64,000 bases of DNA from Bradyrhizobium sp. URHD0069 (GTDB taxonomy: Bacteria; Pseudomonadota; Alphaproteobacteria; Rhizobiales; Xanthobacteraceae). The stretch spans positions 159,110 through 223,109 of the forward strand of contig NZ_JNIJ01000010.1 of assembly GCF_000701345.1 (NCBI RefSeq), in the 5' to 3' direction. Under the pieces are notes generated by a model that was not told the DNA's origin, searched no databases, and saw only the letters and a list, made by a program, of their open reading frames with translations. Positions 1 through 8,472 of the stretch are shown piece by piece; position 1 is the stretch's first letter, and each line of letters starts with the position of its first letter. A program made the translations under genes and the position numbers.

Positions 1-782
1 GTCTCGACCTGGAGCAGTGGCGCAAGGCGATGCGCCCGAACACCAAAACCTGTTTTCTGGAGAGCCCGACCAACCCGACGCTCGATGTACTCGACATCTC
101 GGCCATCGCCGAGATCGCCCATCAAGGCGGCGCACGGCTGATCGTCGACAACGTCTTCGCCACCCCGATCTGGCAGAGCCCGCTTACCCTGGGTGCCGAC
201 GTCGTGGTGTATTCCGCGACCAAGCATATCGATGGCCAGGGCCGCTGCTTGGGAGGAATCATTCTCTCGTCGGAAGCCTTTATTGCCGAGCACATCCACA
301 CTTTTCTGCGCCAGACCGGCCCTTCGATGTCGCCATTCAACGCCTGGGTGTTGCTGAAGGGGCTGGAGACGCTGGCGATCCGGGTACGCGCACAGACCGA
401 AACCGCGGCGGCGGTCGCAGACGCGCTGGCACAGCATCCGAAGATCTCGCGGCTGATCTATCCCGGCCGCGCTGATCATCCGCAGGCAGCCTTGGTGAAG
501 AAGCAGATGCGTGCCGGATCGACGCTGGTCGGCTTCGAAGTCAAAGGCGGCAAGGCGGCGGCGTTCCGCTGTCTCAACGCGCTGAAGCTTGCGCGGATTT
601 CGAACAATCTCGGCGACGCCAAGAGCCTCGTCACCCACCCCTCGACCACGACCCACCAGCGGCTGACACCGGAGGCTCGAGCCGAACTCGGGATCAGCGA
701 GGGCTTTATCCGGTTCTCGGCCGGCCTCGAGCATCCCGACGATCTGATCGAGGATTTGCACGAAGCGCTGGCGAAGGCGTGA
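1..782 (+). CDS. metZ: O-succinylhomoserine sulfhydrylase, 5' end outside the window
   Basis: This is a PLP-dependent enzyme of the Cys/Met metabolism family that makes homocysteine from O-succinylhomoserine and sulfide. The open frame enters from the left edge (first full codon at base 3), so about 260 C-terminal residues of a roughly 400-residue enzyme are visible. The PLP lysine lies in the motif YSATKHIDGQGR (Lys codon 222-224), and the C-terminal substrate region reads THPSTTTHQRL. The run ATKHIDGQGR is typical of MetZ rather than cystathionine gamma-synthase; this subfamily choice is from knowledge of the family. The gene converges on the SGNH hydrolase gene that ends at 864. Confidence 0.9.
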   Translation, partial: LDLEQWRKAMRPNTKTCFLESPTNPTLDVLDISAIAEIAHQGGARLIVDNVFATPIWQSPLTLGADVVVYSATKHIDGQGRCLGGIILSSEAFIAEHIHTFLRQTGPSMSPFNAWVLLKGLETLAIRVRAQTETAAAVADALAQHPKISRLIYPGRADHPQAALVKKQMRAGSTLVGFEVKGGKAAAFRCLNALKLARISNNLGDAKSLVTHPSTTTHQRLTPEARAELGISEGFIRFSAGLEHPDDLIEDLHEALAKA

Positions 783-788
783 GGTAAG

Positions 789-858
789 GGGGCGAGTAGC
801 GAATGGCGAGTGGCGAATTGCAACTTCACCATTCGCTATTCGCCACTCCCCATTCGCG
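789..858. repeat. dispersed palindromic repeat, family R1
   Basis: An imperfect inverted repeat built from units such as GGCGAGTAGCGAATGGCGAG and their complement ATTCGCTATTCGCCACTC. It fills the gap between the convergent ends of metZ and the SGNH gene. Similar copies lie at 49167-49230 and 50721-50831. As RNA it would fold into a hairpin from either strand, so it may act as a bidirectional terminator or transcript stabiliser; that role is inference. Confidence 0.75.
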
Positions 859-863
859 CACGC

Positions 864-1904
864 TCACATCGGCCGATACGTCTGCACGTGAGCCGGCACG
901 TTGACGCCGATTTTGACCTGGCCTACCGATCGGATGATGTTGTCGCCAAGCAGCTGGGCAAAGCAGGCGTACCCCCAATCGGTCATGTGCAGGCCGTCGG
1001 CGATCACGAAATTGTCGATCGGGATCGCCTGCTTCTCGTGCCAGTCGCGCATCACCTCGAAGCGCGGGAAAACGCCGACGTGACGCAATTCGGCGGTCTT
1101 GCCGAGCAGCTTCACCATCTTGCTTGCGCTCTCGCCGCGCTCGGTGACCTGCGGAGAATATTGCGGATCGACCAGCACAAGATCGGCGCCCGTGGCCTGA
1201 ATGCGCGCGATACCCTCCTCCACCAGCTTTATCGTCTCCGTGGGATCGAGGTTGCGCAACACGGCATTGGTGCCGACTTGCCAGATCACGAGATCGGGCT
1301 TCATGTCGAGCACCGCTACCTGCAGCCGCTTCATCATTTCGGGAGCGTCTTCGCCGCCCTGACCGCGATTGACAACGGTAATGTCGGCAGTCGGATACTG
1401 CCGACGCAACTGCGCCGCCAGCCGGTTGGGATAGGTGAACTCGGGTGATGTCGTGCCGTAGCCAGAGGTCGAAGACGATCCGAATGCGACGATCACCACC
1501 GGCTCGCCCGCGGCGAGCTTGCTCGCCACACGCGGCAGCGACCCCATCGATTTGGCGCCGCCCTTCGGCGGCAGGCAGGGAACGCGGCTGAAGATGTCGC
1601 TGGCCGATTTCGCGACCTCCTTCACCTTATCGATCGCCTTGGCGGTGAGGCTCTTTTGCTGCGCTGGATTTGCCTGGTCGACAGCTGCAGCATTGCCCGC
1701 GCCGGTCGCGGCGGTCGTCTGCGGCGCCTGCGGCTTGGTGTTGCCAGATTTGGCTTTATCAGACTTAGCGCCGTCCGAGAGCGTGGCCTGTTGCGCGGCC
1801 TGGGCGCGCGCGGGCGACATCGACACCGGCGTCAGCAGGACGAGTGCCGCGACGGCGGCCAGAGCCAGCGATGCGCTTCGACAAAAAGGGCTGGGACAAC
1901 TCAT
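864..1904 (-). CDS. secreted SGNH/GDSL-type hydrolase
   Basis: A 346-residue protein with an N-terminal signal peptide (hydrophobic residues about 12-28, then SPARAQA). A low-complexity Ala/Gln/Lys linker reaches residue 110 and an SGNH domain follows. Block I is FGSSSTSG (about 141-148), a GDS variant with Ser144 as likely nucleophile. Gly181 and Gly184 form block II, GTNAV (211-215) holds the block III Asn, and DGLH (303-306) gives the Asp-His pair. It is the last gene of a leftward operon behind a paralogue and an OpgC-like acyltransferase. A periplasmic role in removing or transferring acyl groups on glucans or other polysaccharides is inferred from this context; the substrate is unknown. 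Confidence 0.75.
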   Translation of the reverse strand: MSCPSPFCRSASLALAAVAALVLLTPVSMSPARAQAAQQATLSDGAKSDKAKSGNTKPQAPQTTAATGAGNAAAVDQANPAQQKSLTAKAIDKVKEVAKSASDIFSRVPCLPPKGGAKSMGSLPRVASKLAAGEPVVIVAFGSSSTSGYGTTSPEFTYPNRLAAQLRRQYPTADITVVNRGQGGEDAPEMMKRLQVAVLDMKPDLVIWQVGTNAVLRNLDPTETIKLVEEGIARIQATGADLVLVDPQYSPQVTERGESASKMVKLLGKTAELRHVGVFPRFEVMRDWHEKQAIPIDNFVIADGLHMTDWGYACFAQLLGDNIIRSVGQVKIGVNVPAHVQTYRPM

Positions 1905-1917
1905 TAACGCCGGATCC

Positions 1918-2676
1918 TCAATTCTGTTGCGCCGGGTTGAGGCGAGCTAAGTCGATCACAAAACTCGACAGGGCCCGGCCAAGGCAATCGTGGACACGCT
2001 TTGCAAGTCCGATGCCATGCGATGTGCTGAACAGATTGAAGTCTCCCGTATCGTTCCAGTGACGCATGATGGCGAAGCGATCGAACAGCGGAATCTCGTG
2101 CTGCTGCGCTACCACCCGCATATTATCTAGGTACGGCGCTGCCGAAATCATCGTTTCCGTGCGGGGGCTATATTGCAGATTCATTAAGACCACATCGGCC
2201 CCGCCTTTTTGCAACGCAACAACTCCTTCGTCGACGGCGCTGCGAAAATCATCGGGGTCGATGGATCGCATAGCATCGACGGTGCCGGTTTGCCAAATGA
2301 CCAAAGTAGGCTTCTTTGCTTCCACAAGCTTGGCGAGCCCGGCGGCTACTTCCTCGGAGGTTTTCTTTGCCTGTAGTTCGACGGAAACGTTCACCGGCAC
2401 CCCAGGCAGCTGATCGAGAAGCATTGCCTGCAGGCGACTGGGATAGGCGCTTCCGTCTGATGTGTTGATGGTCGACGACCGGCTACCCACCACCAGAATA
2501 TCCAGCGAACGGCCGTTTTTTATGGCTTCCGCGACCTTCGGGAGCCTGCTTTCGCTTGTGAGCAGATAGGCCGGAACTTCGCAACTCTGCGGAGCATCCT
2601 CGGCGCGAACGGGCCCCGCGATCAAAAGGCCGGCCAGCAATGTCAGGCGCAGGATGGTTCCCGACTTGGACTTCAT
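1918..2676 (-). CDS. SGNH-hydrolase paralogue, catalytic residues degenerate
   Basis: A 252-residue exported protein with signal peptide (residues about 8-25, ending GPVRAEDA). Its frame aligns with the neighbouring SGNH hydrolase: VVGSRSST matches VAFGSSST, and VIWQTGTVDAM matches VIWQVGTNAVL. The block III Asn is replaced by Val. The region aligned to the terminal Asp-His motif reads STSHG, with no Asp. It is therefore probably a weak or inactive paralogue, perhaps a partner or binding protein. Its ATG overlaps the OpgC-like stop codon by one base (TGATG), and the next gene follows after 13 bases, so the three are probably co-transcribed and translationally coupled. Confidence 0.65.
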   Translation of the reverse strand: MKSKSGTILRLTLLAGLLIAGPVRAEDAPQSCEVPAYLLTSESRLPKVAEAIKNGRSLDILVVGSRSSTINTSDGSAYPSRLQAMLLDQLPGVPVNVSVELQAKKTSEEVAAGLAKLVEAKKPTLVIWQTGTVDAMRSIDPDDFRSAVDEGVVALQKGGADVVLMNLQYSPRTETMISAAPYLDNMRVVAQQHEIPLFDRFAIMRHWNDTGDFNLFSTSHGIGLAKRVHDCLGRALSSFVIDLARLNPAQQN

Positions 2677-3950
2677 CAGCCCCCTCCCGCCATATCAGCG
2701 TTGCCGCCGGTGCCTTTTGCTCGTGAGGCACTCTTGTCGGCAACGTGCTTGTACCACGAAATCACCCACGCCATGCCGCACATAATGAGGATTCCGGAAA
2801 TACTGATAATGAAATGCAGCCGGGCCCCGCCGGCAATTTCGGCCAGCACGAAGTGCCCGGCGAACGCCAGGAAGACGCCGAGGCAGAAAATCTCCAGCGA
2901 ATGTTGTCCGCACAGGATCAGCGGCCGCAGCCAGCGCGATTTCAGTCCCGGCCAGTCCTTCGGCAGGAAGCGCACCGTAATGGCCGCCAGCGCCAGAAAA
3001 TGCGCGAACCTCAGCACATCGAGATCGGTCTTGTTGATGGGATACATCCATTGCTCAAGCCGGCGCGGCATCAGATGATTCAATTGCGGGTAATACCACG
3101 TCAGCGTCACGCAGAACGCCGCGAATAGATAGACAAAACAAATCCACAACGTGATCGGCGACGAGAGAATCCGCGACATTCGCCTGGCGCCGCCCAGCGC
3201 ACACCACGCACCGAACACGAACAGCAATTGCCAGGCGAACGGATTGAAGGCCCAGAAGCCGTTCGGGTAGGCCGACAGATACCAATCGTAGTGCCAGGTG
3301 AGGGCATAGAGCAGCACCGATAGCCCCAGCGTGACGTCGGCTCTCCATTTCATCAGCCACAGGATCCCGGGCAGAAACAGCATCAGCACGATATAGAGCG
3401 GCAGCACGTCCATGTTCACGGGCCGAAATCTCAGGAGCAGCGCCTGGACGATGATGACGTCCGGCTGCTTGAGGAAATCCATAATCCCCATTTCTTCTGT
3501 GTACAGCGGGTTCTCGAAACTGGTGGCGACGTAGGAAATCTCCGCGAGGAAGATCGTAAACAGGAAGACGTGCGCGACATAGATTTGCCAGACCCGCCGC
3601 AGGATGCGCGCGGTCGCCACCACGACGCCGGAGTCAAGCATCGCGCGGCCATAGACGAACGCCGCAGTATAGCCCGAGATGAAAATGAAGATTTCGGTGG
3701 CGTCGCTGAACCCGTAATTGCGGATCGTGAACCAGGTCAAAAAATTTGGCGGCAGGTGGTCGATGAAGATCAGCCACAGCGCCAGCCCACGAAACAGATC
3801 GAGCCGCAGTTCGCGCTCGCTCCCTGCCGGAGGCGACACGGCGGTCGCCGCAACAGCCGGCGCAGCTACCGGCTCTCGCGCAATCGCATCCGCGGCCTCC
3901 GCGAAAGGTCGTCCGGCGATCCGATCGGCAATTGTCGTCATCTGGCCCAT
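2676..3950 (-). CDS. OpgC-domain integral membrane acyltransferase
   Basis: A protein of about 424 residues of the OpgC family, in which the founding member succinylates osmoregulated periplasmic glucans. A short cytoplasmic Ala-rich N-terminus leads to LRLDLFRGLALWLIFIDH, the typical start of this acyltransferase fold, with the conserved His in TM1. The NYGFSDATEIFIFISGY loop and about nine to ten further membrane spans follow. The start is uncertain: the frame extends to a GTG at 3983, but ATGs at 3950 and 3941 are as likely and none has a strong ribosome site. It heads the operon with two SGNH proteins. Succinylation of glucans is the family function; the real substrate here is inferred. 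Confidence 0.75.
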   Translation of the reverse strand: MGQMTTIADRIAGRPFAEAADAIAREPVAAPAVAATAVSPPAGSERELRLDLFRGLALWLIFIDHLPPNFLTWFTIRNYGFSDATEIFIFISGYTAAFVYGRAMLDSGVVVATARILRRVWQIYVAHVFLFTIFLAEISYVATSFENPLYTEEMGIMDFLKQPDVIIVQALLLRFRPVNMDVLPLYIVLMLFLPGILWLMKWRADVTLGLSVLLYALTWHYDWYLSAYPNGFWAFNPFAWQLLFVFGAWCALGGARRMSRILSSPITLWICFVYLFAAFCVTLTWYYPQLNHLMPRRLEQWMYPINKTDLDVLRFAHFLALAAITVRFLPKDWPGLKSRWLRPLILCGQHSLEIFCLGVFLAFAGHFVLAEIAGGARLHFIISISGILIMCGMAWVISWYKHVADKSASRAKGTGGNADMAGGG

Positions 3951-3988
3951 CTCGAGATCGGTTTTTATACGCTTGCTTAACACGAAAG

Positions 3989-4008
3989 ATAGTATCGGCA
4001 GATACTAT
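3989..4008. promoter_or_regulatory. perfect 8-bp inverted repeat upstream of the OpgC-like gene
   Basis: ATAGTATC-GGCA-GATACTAT lies in the divergent region between the OpgC-like gene and apaG, beside the possible GTG start at 3983. The symmetry and position suggest a repressor operator or an AT-rich promoter element. No protein can be assigned. Confidence 0.4.
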
Positions 4009-4188
4009 AGTCCCCGAGTTGCAAGCAAGATGCGCGGCTTGTGGCGGCGCGGACGCGCATTAGGCCGGAACTTTGTTGAAACGACGATCTGGAACTTGAA
4101 CGATATGGATGTCGTCGGTGCCGGCCGGCGATTGGTTCCGCCTGAAATTTTCGCTATGATGTCACACGATTTGGAAAGAATCGCCCGT

Positions 4189-4581
4189 ATGTACCGCGCC
4201 GTTACCCGCCAGATCGAAGTCACCGTCGAACCGAACTTCCTGCCGGAACGCTCGTCGGTCGAAAACCGCCAATATTTCTGGTCCTACACCATCGTCATCA
4301 CCAACACCGGCGACGAGACGGTGCAACTGCGGACGCGGCACTGGATCATTACCGACGCCTCGGGCCGCAAGCAGGAAGTCCGCGGCGAAGGCGTGGTCGG
4401 CGAACAGCCCGTGCTCGCGCCTGGCGAGCGCTTCGAATATACCAGCGGCGTGCCACTTCCGACCGCCTCAGGATTCATGACCGGCCGCTACCAGATGGTG
4501 AATGAGAGCGGCGAGCGGTTCGAGATCGACGTCCCGACGTTCTCGCTCGACGGTCCGGACTGCAAGCGGACGTTGAATTAG
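4189..4581 (+). CDS. apaG: ApaG domain protein (Co2+/Mg2+ efflux-associated family)
   Basis: A 130-residue ApaG protein, the family's usual length. ApaG is a small fibronectin-III-like beta-sandwich linked genetically to Co2+ resistance and Mg2+ homeostasis; its biochemistry is unclear. Family signatures are visible: YFWSYTIVITNTGDETVQL, RHWIITDASG, the glycine-rich GEGVVGEQPVLAPGE and YTSGVPLPTASGFMTGRYQM. The frame is open far upstream, but the ATG at 4189 gives the canonical N-terminus MYRAVTRQIEV and is preceded by GGAAAG at 4172-4177. Confidence 0.92.
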   Translation: MYRAVTRQIEVTVEPNFLPERSSVENRQYFWSYTIVITNTGDETVQLRTRHWIITDASGRKQEVRGEGVVGEQPVLAPGERFEYTSGVPLPTASGFMTGRYQMVNESGERFEIDVPTFSLDGPDCKRTLN

Positions 4582-4598
4582 GGGCGCTGCGCCCTCCC

Positions 4599-4717
4599 CG
4601 TCATTGCGAGCCGACGGGTCGCGCAAATGCGCGCCCGATGACAGGCTCCGCGAAGCAACCATTTTGCCGCTTGCGGAGGCGTGGATTGCTTCGTCGCTTC
4701 GCTCCTCGCAATGACGG
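4599..4717. repeat. dispersed palindromic repeat, family R3 (CGTCATTGCGAG type)
   Basis: It begins CGTCATTGCGAG and ends CTCGCAATGACG, with GGATTGCTTCGTCGCTTCGC inside the right arm. A close copy lies at 63533-63622 and a degenerate one near 36830-36931. No gene is seen here. Confidence 0.75.
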
Positions 4718-4747
4718 CTCGATACAGTTTTGCATTCTCGCGACACA

Positions 4748-5022
4748 TTGCGCCCGAGGTTTGCAATTGCAGTCGCCCTCGAAAATCAGAGGGCGCAGGG
4801 AAGACCGGGTGCGCGCTGCACCCGCGGTCTCGTGTGCAAATGCACATAAAGAAAACGCACACGAGCATACAGGTTCAGCGGAGGCATCCGGCCTTCCCTG
4901 CGCAATGGCTTTACGGTTTACTTCGCGCTCTCCCCGGTGACCGGGCTTTGTTGTCACCGTCGCCGCGCAGATACTTCTGCGCAACTTGACGCCAGCATCG
5001 GGGCGCCAGGACCACACGACTT
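4748..5022. repeat. left half of a split dispersed element, family R4
   Basis: This stretch matches 63768-64000 block by block. Shared blocks include GCGCCCGAGG, GAAAAT.AGAGGGCG, CCGGGTGC with TGCACCCGC, CGTGTGCAA, GCAATGGNTTTACGG, GCTCTCCCCGG and TTGTCACCGTCG. Copies in the same orientation about 59 kb apart identify a dispersed non-coding element. It stops at the attL repeat, and its continuation is proposed to lie at 28543 onward. Confidence 0.75.
5012..5022. other. attL: left 11-bp direct repeat of the integrative element
   Basis: CCACACGACTT is identical to bases 28532-28542, which lie about 200 bases beyond the integrase start. The repeat marks the junction between dispersed element R4 and GC-rich cargo DNA. 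Assignment as an attachment site is inferred from the matching repeat and the integrase position. Confidence 0.65.
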
Positions 5023-5364
5023 GAAGTCTAGGCGTTTTTTCCGCCTGTTGAAAACTCTAAAAACCTCCGGAAAATAAGGGTTTCTTTGAATTGGCGGCCC
5101 GCGTCGTGCTGCTGGCGGAAACGCGCCGGGCCCTATTAGGCCCTAGTTTCACATCCTGCCGTTTGGGCGAGAGTTGGGGCTGCGCCCGGCAAGGCTTGAT
5201 CCGGTCGGGCTGCGCCTCGGTGGCCTGTGGCCGCCTGTGCGCTGGCGCGGCTTGCCCGGTGTCCTTGGCCTGTCGCTCGCGGCGCGCTGTACGGCCTTCC
5301 TGCGGCCTTGACGCTGCCGCCTGTCGCCTGCGCCGTCGCTCCCGGTGCGCGGCCTGCCCAAAAA
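5023..5364. other. GC-rich stretch inside attL, no convincing gene
   Basis: The first 60 bases are AT-rich. The rest is strongly GC-rich with scattered GGCCTGTGGC/CGGCCT-type short repeats. An Arg-rich frame on the minus strand (5057-5389) overlaps the end of the next gene and looks like a composition artefact. It may hold recombinase arm sites or nothing. Confidence 0.4.
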
Positions 5365-6126
5365 CTAACTCAGGCCAAGACGCTGACATTCAAGTTCGGT
5401 CTCCTTCAACACGCGATCAACCTGGATCGCCGCTCCGCCAAGCAAGCCAGCAGGATCGCTGCCGCCGATGACAGGATCGCTCGAAGCAAACGAGAGACCG
5501 AAAGCGAAATAGCCTCCTCCGTTCGTGAAATCGGCACCGTTAAGGCCGAGAAGTTCCAGCGCGAATGACTGCGGGTCCCAGCGATGCCCGAAGCCCAGCA
5601 TTATACCCTTGGTGACGTACATGACCTGATGCTTATCCGTCTTGAACGGGATCAGCGTGGCGTGCTTCTGAGTATTGCAGAGCGTGTTCAGGGCAGCCAA
5701 CCAAAGGTTGCCACCGGCGTAGGGGTGGAAAGTCCTAAACAGTGCGATGATCTCCGGTCGAAGATCGGCACATCTTCCTTTGACGACATCGTCCAGCTTT
5801 TCGAGAGAGCCAGCCATCGGAAAGTACGCCTTCTTTGGCTTAAGCGTTCCGTCGGCGAGAGCGGTTGCGTAGGCGGTCTGATCAAGTGCAGAGCGCAGGT
5901 TGTTTGCGGCATCAAACGCGATGCTGCAAAGTTCTTCGAAGAAGTCCCGATCAAATTTGATTGTGTGCTGGTTTTTCGGACCGGGTCGTCGCTCGATCAT
6001 ATAGGTCCCAGGCGCCCTGCCATTCATGAAATCATCTGTCTTGGAACGGAGGACCTCTATATGATGATGCGCCCGAGCAAGCGTTCTCTTTGGGCTGTAA
6101 AATAAATCGGCTTGCACCTGATCCAC
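5365..6126 (-). CDS. conserved hypothetical protein, first cargo gene
   Basis: A 253-residue soluble protein of unknown function, beginning MDQVQADLFYSPKRTL. No signal peptide or membrane span is visible. Features include a helical N-terminal third with an Arg/His-rich stretch (RTLARAHHHIEVL), then FFEELCSIAFDAANNLRSALDQTAYA near residue 85, and a Gly-rich C-terminal half (NGGGYFAFGLSFASSDPV, GLLGGAAIQVD). The helix NLRSALDQTAYA resembles segments in some phage- and island-borne proteins of unknown role, but no family is assigned. It is isolated, reading toward attL. Confidence 0.6.
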   Translation of the reverse strand: MDQVQADLFYSPKRTLARAHHHIEVLRSKTDDFMNGRAPGTYMIERRPGPKNQHTIKFDRDFFEELCSIAFDAANNLRSALDQTAYATALADGTLKPKKAYFPMAGSLEKLDDVVKGRCADLRPEIIALFRTFHPYAGGNLWLAALNTLCNTQKHATLIPFKTDKHQVMYVTKGIMLGFGHRWDPQSFALELLGLNGADFTNGGGYFAFGLSFASSDPVIGGSDPAGLLGGAAIQVDRVLKETELECQRLGLS

Positions 6127-6560
6127 TCCTCTGGTCCCGAGAAGCTATCGCACAGGTTGCGATCGGGCGGAAGGTGGCGCCTCAAGTCGCCGCTGAAAAT
6201 GGCTGTTCGCGCGACCATATGGCAAAGCATTGCAGCGCTTTTCCGGGCCTTTCGATGAGCGCGTGGCGCTGCTGGCGTGTCGGTCGTCTGCGCGGCGCCG
6301 CGGTGGTCACGATGATGCGGCGACGGTGCGACTTCCGCTTTCGGTGGCATAGCGGACCATGCACGGACTTGCCGCTGGCCAACCCGGTCGCGAATGGACC
6401 CGAAGGCGACATGCTGAAAAAGTCGTCAACGCTCCTAACGTGCTCCGCTTGGTTGCACCGAAATGTGCCAAATTGATCGTTTCTTGATGGCGGTGGTTCG
6501 AGATTACAGCTACCATCCGGATAATTTTGATCAACGAATTGGGAAGTATGGGAGGTTACA
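6127..6560. other. intergenic, no gene supported
   Basis: Several overlapping short frames occur on both strands with Arg/Ala-biased translations and no family resemblance. The last 60 bases are AT-richer and contain the ribosome site GGGAGG (6550-6555) of the following hydrolase, so a promoter probably lies between about 6440 and 6545. Confidence 0.35.
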
Positions 6561-7601
6561 TTGAGATTTCAAATTGCCGCAATCGGAGCTGTCATTTTCG
6601 CTACAATCGCTGCTCCTGCAATCGCACAAACGCCGCCCCTTGTCACAGACGAGATAATGGTGAAAACGGGCGATCCGGGGATCGAAATCTACGTTCGCAA
6701 CAAGCGACCAGCAAGCATGACAACATTCCGTCCCGAGCAGACGGTGTTGTATGTTCATGGCGCGACATATCCGTCAGAAACCGCGTTCGACCTCAAGCTC
6801 GATGGTGTCTCGTGGATGGAGTATATGGCCTCGCGCGGATACGACGTGTGGCTTTTGGACTTGCGCGGTTACGGCAAATCGACCCGCCCGGCGGAGATGG
6901 CCGATAAGCCTGAAGCTAATCCACCCATTGTGCGAGGCGAAACCGCCGTAAAAGACATTGGTACGGCTGTCGATTTCATCCTACAGCGCCGCAACATACC
7001 AAGGCTAAACCTGTTGGGTTTTTCGTGGGGCACCGCGCTTATGGCCACCTACACGACCCAGAACGCGCAGAAGGTCGAGCGGCTGATCCTGTATGCGCCG
7101 CTTTGGATCAGGCAGACAGCCTCGCTGGTGCAGGCTGGTCCGGGTCCGCTTGGTGCTTATAGGATGGTCAACCGCGAACAGGCCAAGCAGCGTTGGTACA
7201 CCGGCGTCCCGGAGGAGAAGAAGGCAACGCTTATTCCGGCTGGATGGTTCGACGCTTGGGCTGATGCAACCTTCGCGACCGATCCCGTTGGCGCTCAAAT
7301 GATGCCCGCGGTTGTCCGGGCGCCCAACGGGGTTGTGCTGGACGGCAATGAGTTCTGGGGGGCCGGAAAGCCCTACTATGACCCTTCGAAGATAACTGTA
7401 CCCACCTTGCTGGTTGGAGCCGAATGGGATAGGGACGCCCCGCCCCACATGGCGCAAACCTTGTTCCCCTTGTTAGTCAACGCACCCGACAAGCGCTATG
7501 TCGCATTGGCTGAGGGCACCCACTCGATAAGTTTGGAGCGAAATCGGCTGAAGCTTTTTGAAGCCGTGCAAGCATTCCTCGACGAAGCGAAGCGTTCCTG
7601 A
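6561..7601 (+). CDS. exported alpha/beta hydrolase
   Basis: A 346-residue protein starting at TTG 6561, chosen because GGGAGG sits six bases upstream and the N-terminus then forms a clean signal peptide (residues 1-22, ending PAIAQ). The fold is alpha/beta hydrolase: VLYVHGATYPSE gives the oxyanion-loop HG, GYDVWLLDLRGYGKS follows, the nucleophile elbow is GFSWG (about residue 155), the acid is probably Asp in GAEWDRD, and the His lies in EGTHS. Substrate is unknown; esterase, lipase or proline-iminopeptidase-like activity are all possible. It is monocistronic cargo of the element. Confidence 0.75.
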   Translation: MRFQIAAIGAVIFATIAAPAIAQTPPLVTDEIMVKTGDPGIEIYVRNKRPASMTTFRPEQTVLYVHGATYPSETAFDLKLDGVSWMEYMASRGYDVWLLDLRGYGKSTRPAEMADKPEANPPIVRGETAVKDIGTAVDFILQRRNIPRLNLLGFSWGTALMATYTTQNAQKVERLILYAPLWIRQTASLVQAGPGPLGAYRMVNREQAKQRWYTGVPEEKKATLIPAGWFDAWADATFATDPVGAQMMPAVVRAPNGVVLDGNEFWGAGKPYYDPSKITVPTLLVGAEWDRDAPPHMAQTLFPLLVNAPDKRYVALAEGTHSISLERNRLKLFEAVQAFLDEAKRS

Positions 7602-7934
7602 TCTCACGAGCGGTCGACCCGTGGTATCTGAGCGAGAGCGCTACGTCCGCTTGTGGCACATCGCGTCATTTCGCTACGCTGCGGAATTTGGTCCCTATCT
7701 GAGCATAGCGGACATTGAGTAGGACGCGCCGCCTCCCTAATTGCCCGTCGATGATATATGCCATCGACGTGCTCGATGACGCGATGGGCGTGATGCAACC
7801 GCTCCCATCGGTTCGCGGGTCCTTCCGAGGGCGTGAGGAACTGCCGGGACCGCGCGACGCCGGGCTATAAATATATTTCAAAACAAGCATTTCGTGGTTT
7901 AGTTTGCGAACCGGTACACAATAGGCGGCGTGCG
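7602..7934. other. intergenic, no gene supported
   Basis: No frame here has a credible start or family resemblance. An AT-rich patch at 7866-7890 (ATAAATATATTTC) could be a promoter for the weak frame at 7935. Confidence 0.3.
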
Positions 7935-8255
7935 ATGTGGCGCATGCCGAATACGGAAGCCGTGATATTCATGGGTTGGAACGCCGGGGCCGGCACGAGG
8001 TTAGATGGATTGCGCGCCATCGCGGCGGCGCTGACCGGCGCGTTGGATTGGAGGCGGCCCATGAAAATCATCGTGGACGAAGCCGGCGAGATCATCGCCC
8101 AAACAACGGATGACCATACTCTAATCGGCGGCCACCACCGCCTCTCAGTGGCGGCCAGCCTCGGTAAAAGACTGTTCTGGCGAGATACCGGCGAACCTGT
8201 GAAGCTTGATCTCTTCTTCAAGCGTCATGGAAGTTCTCTTCGACGTACAGCCTGA
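7935..8255 (+). CDS. possible small hypothetical protein
   Basis: A 106-residue frame starting MWRMPNTEAVIF. The middle (MKIIVDEAGEIIAQTTDDH, TLIGGHHRLSVAASLGKRLFW) reads like a folded domain, but there is no recognisable family and no strong ribosome site. An overlapping minus-strand frame competes. Treat as doubtful. Confidence 0.3.
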   Translation: MWRMPNTEAVIFMGWNAGAGTRLDGLRAIAAALTGALDWRRPMKIIVDEAGEIIAQTTDDHTLIGGHHRLSVAASLGKRLFWRDTGEPVKLDLFFKRHGSSLRRTA

Positions 8256-8472
8256 GCCGCTCGCCGAGCGTATCGTTGTTCGGGTACATCGCGATGGTCG
8301 TCATCGCGGTTGCGCTGCTGGTGGCGTGATCGTTGACCGGCAGCGGCGCGGTGTGGACGTGGCAATAAGGGAAAAGCGGAAGAAACTTCCGGTTTTAGCC
8401 AGACGCGGCTGAAGGAGGCCCGCACTGTCTTGGCCGCGCGAACTTGCCATTGCCGCTCGCGACGGCCCGGCG

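Noticed and set aside
4990..5030. tRNA-gene integration site for the element
   Set aside because: No tRNA-like fold or T-loop is visible beside either 11-bp repeat; the flank matches a dispersed repeat instead.
5057..5389. Arg-rich minus-strand frame next to attL
   Set aside because: Low-complexity R/A/P/Q translation in a GC-rich tract, overlapping the end of another gene.
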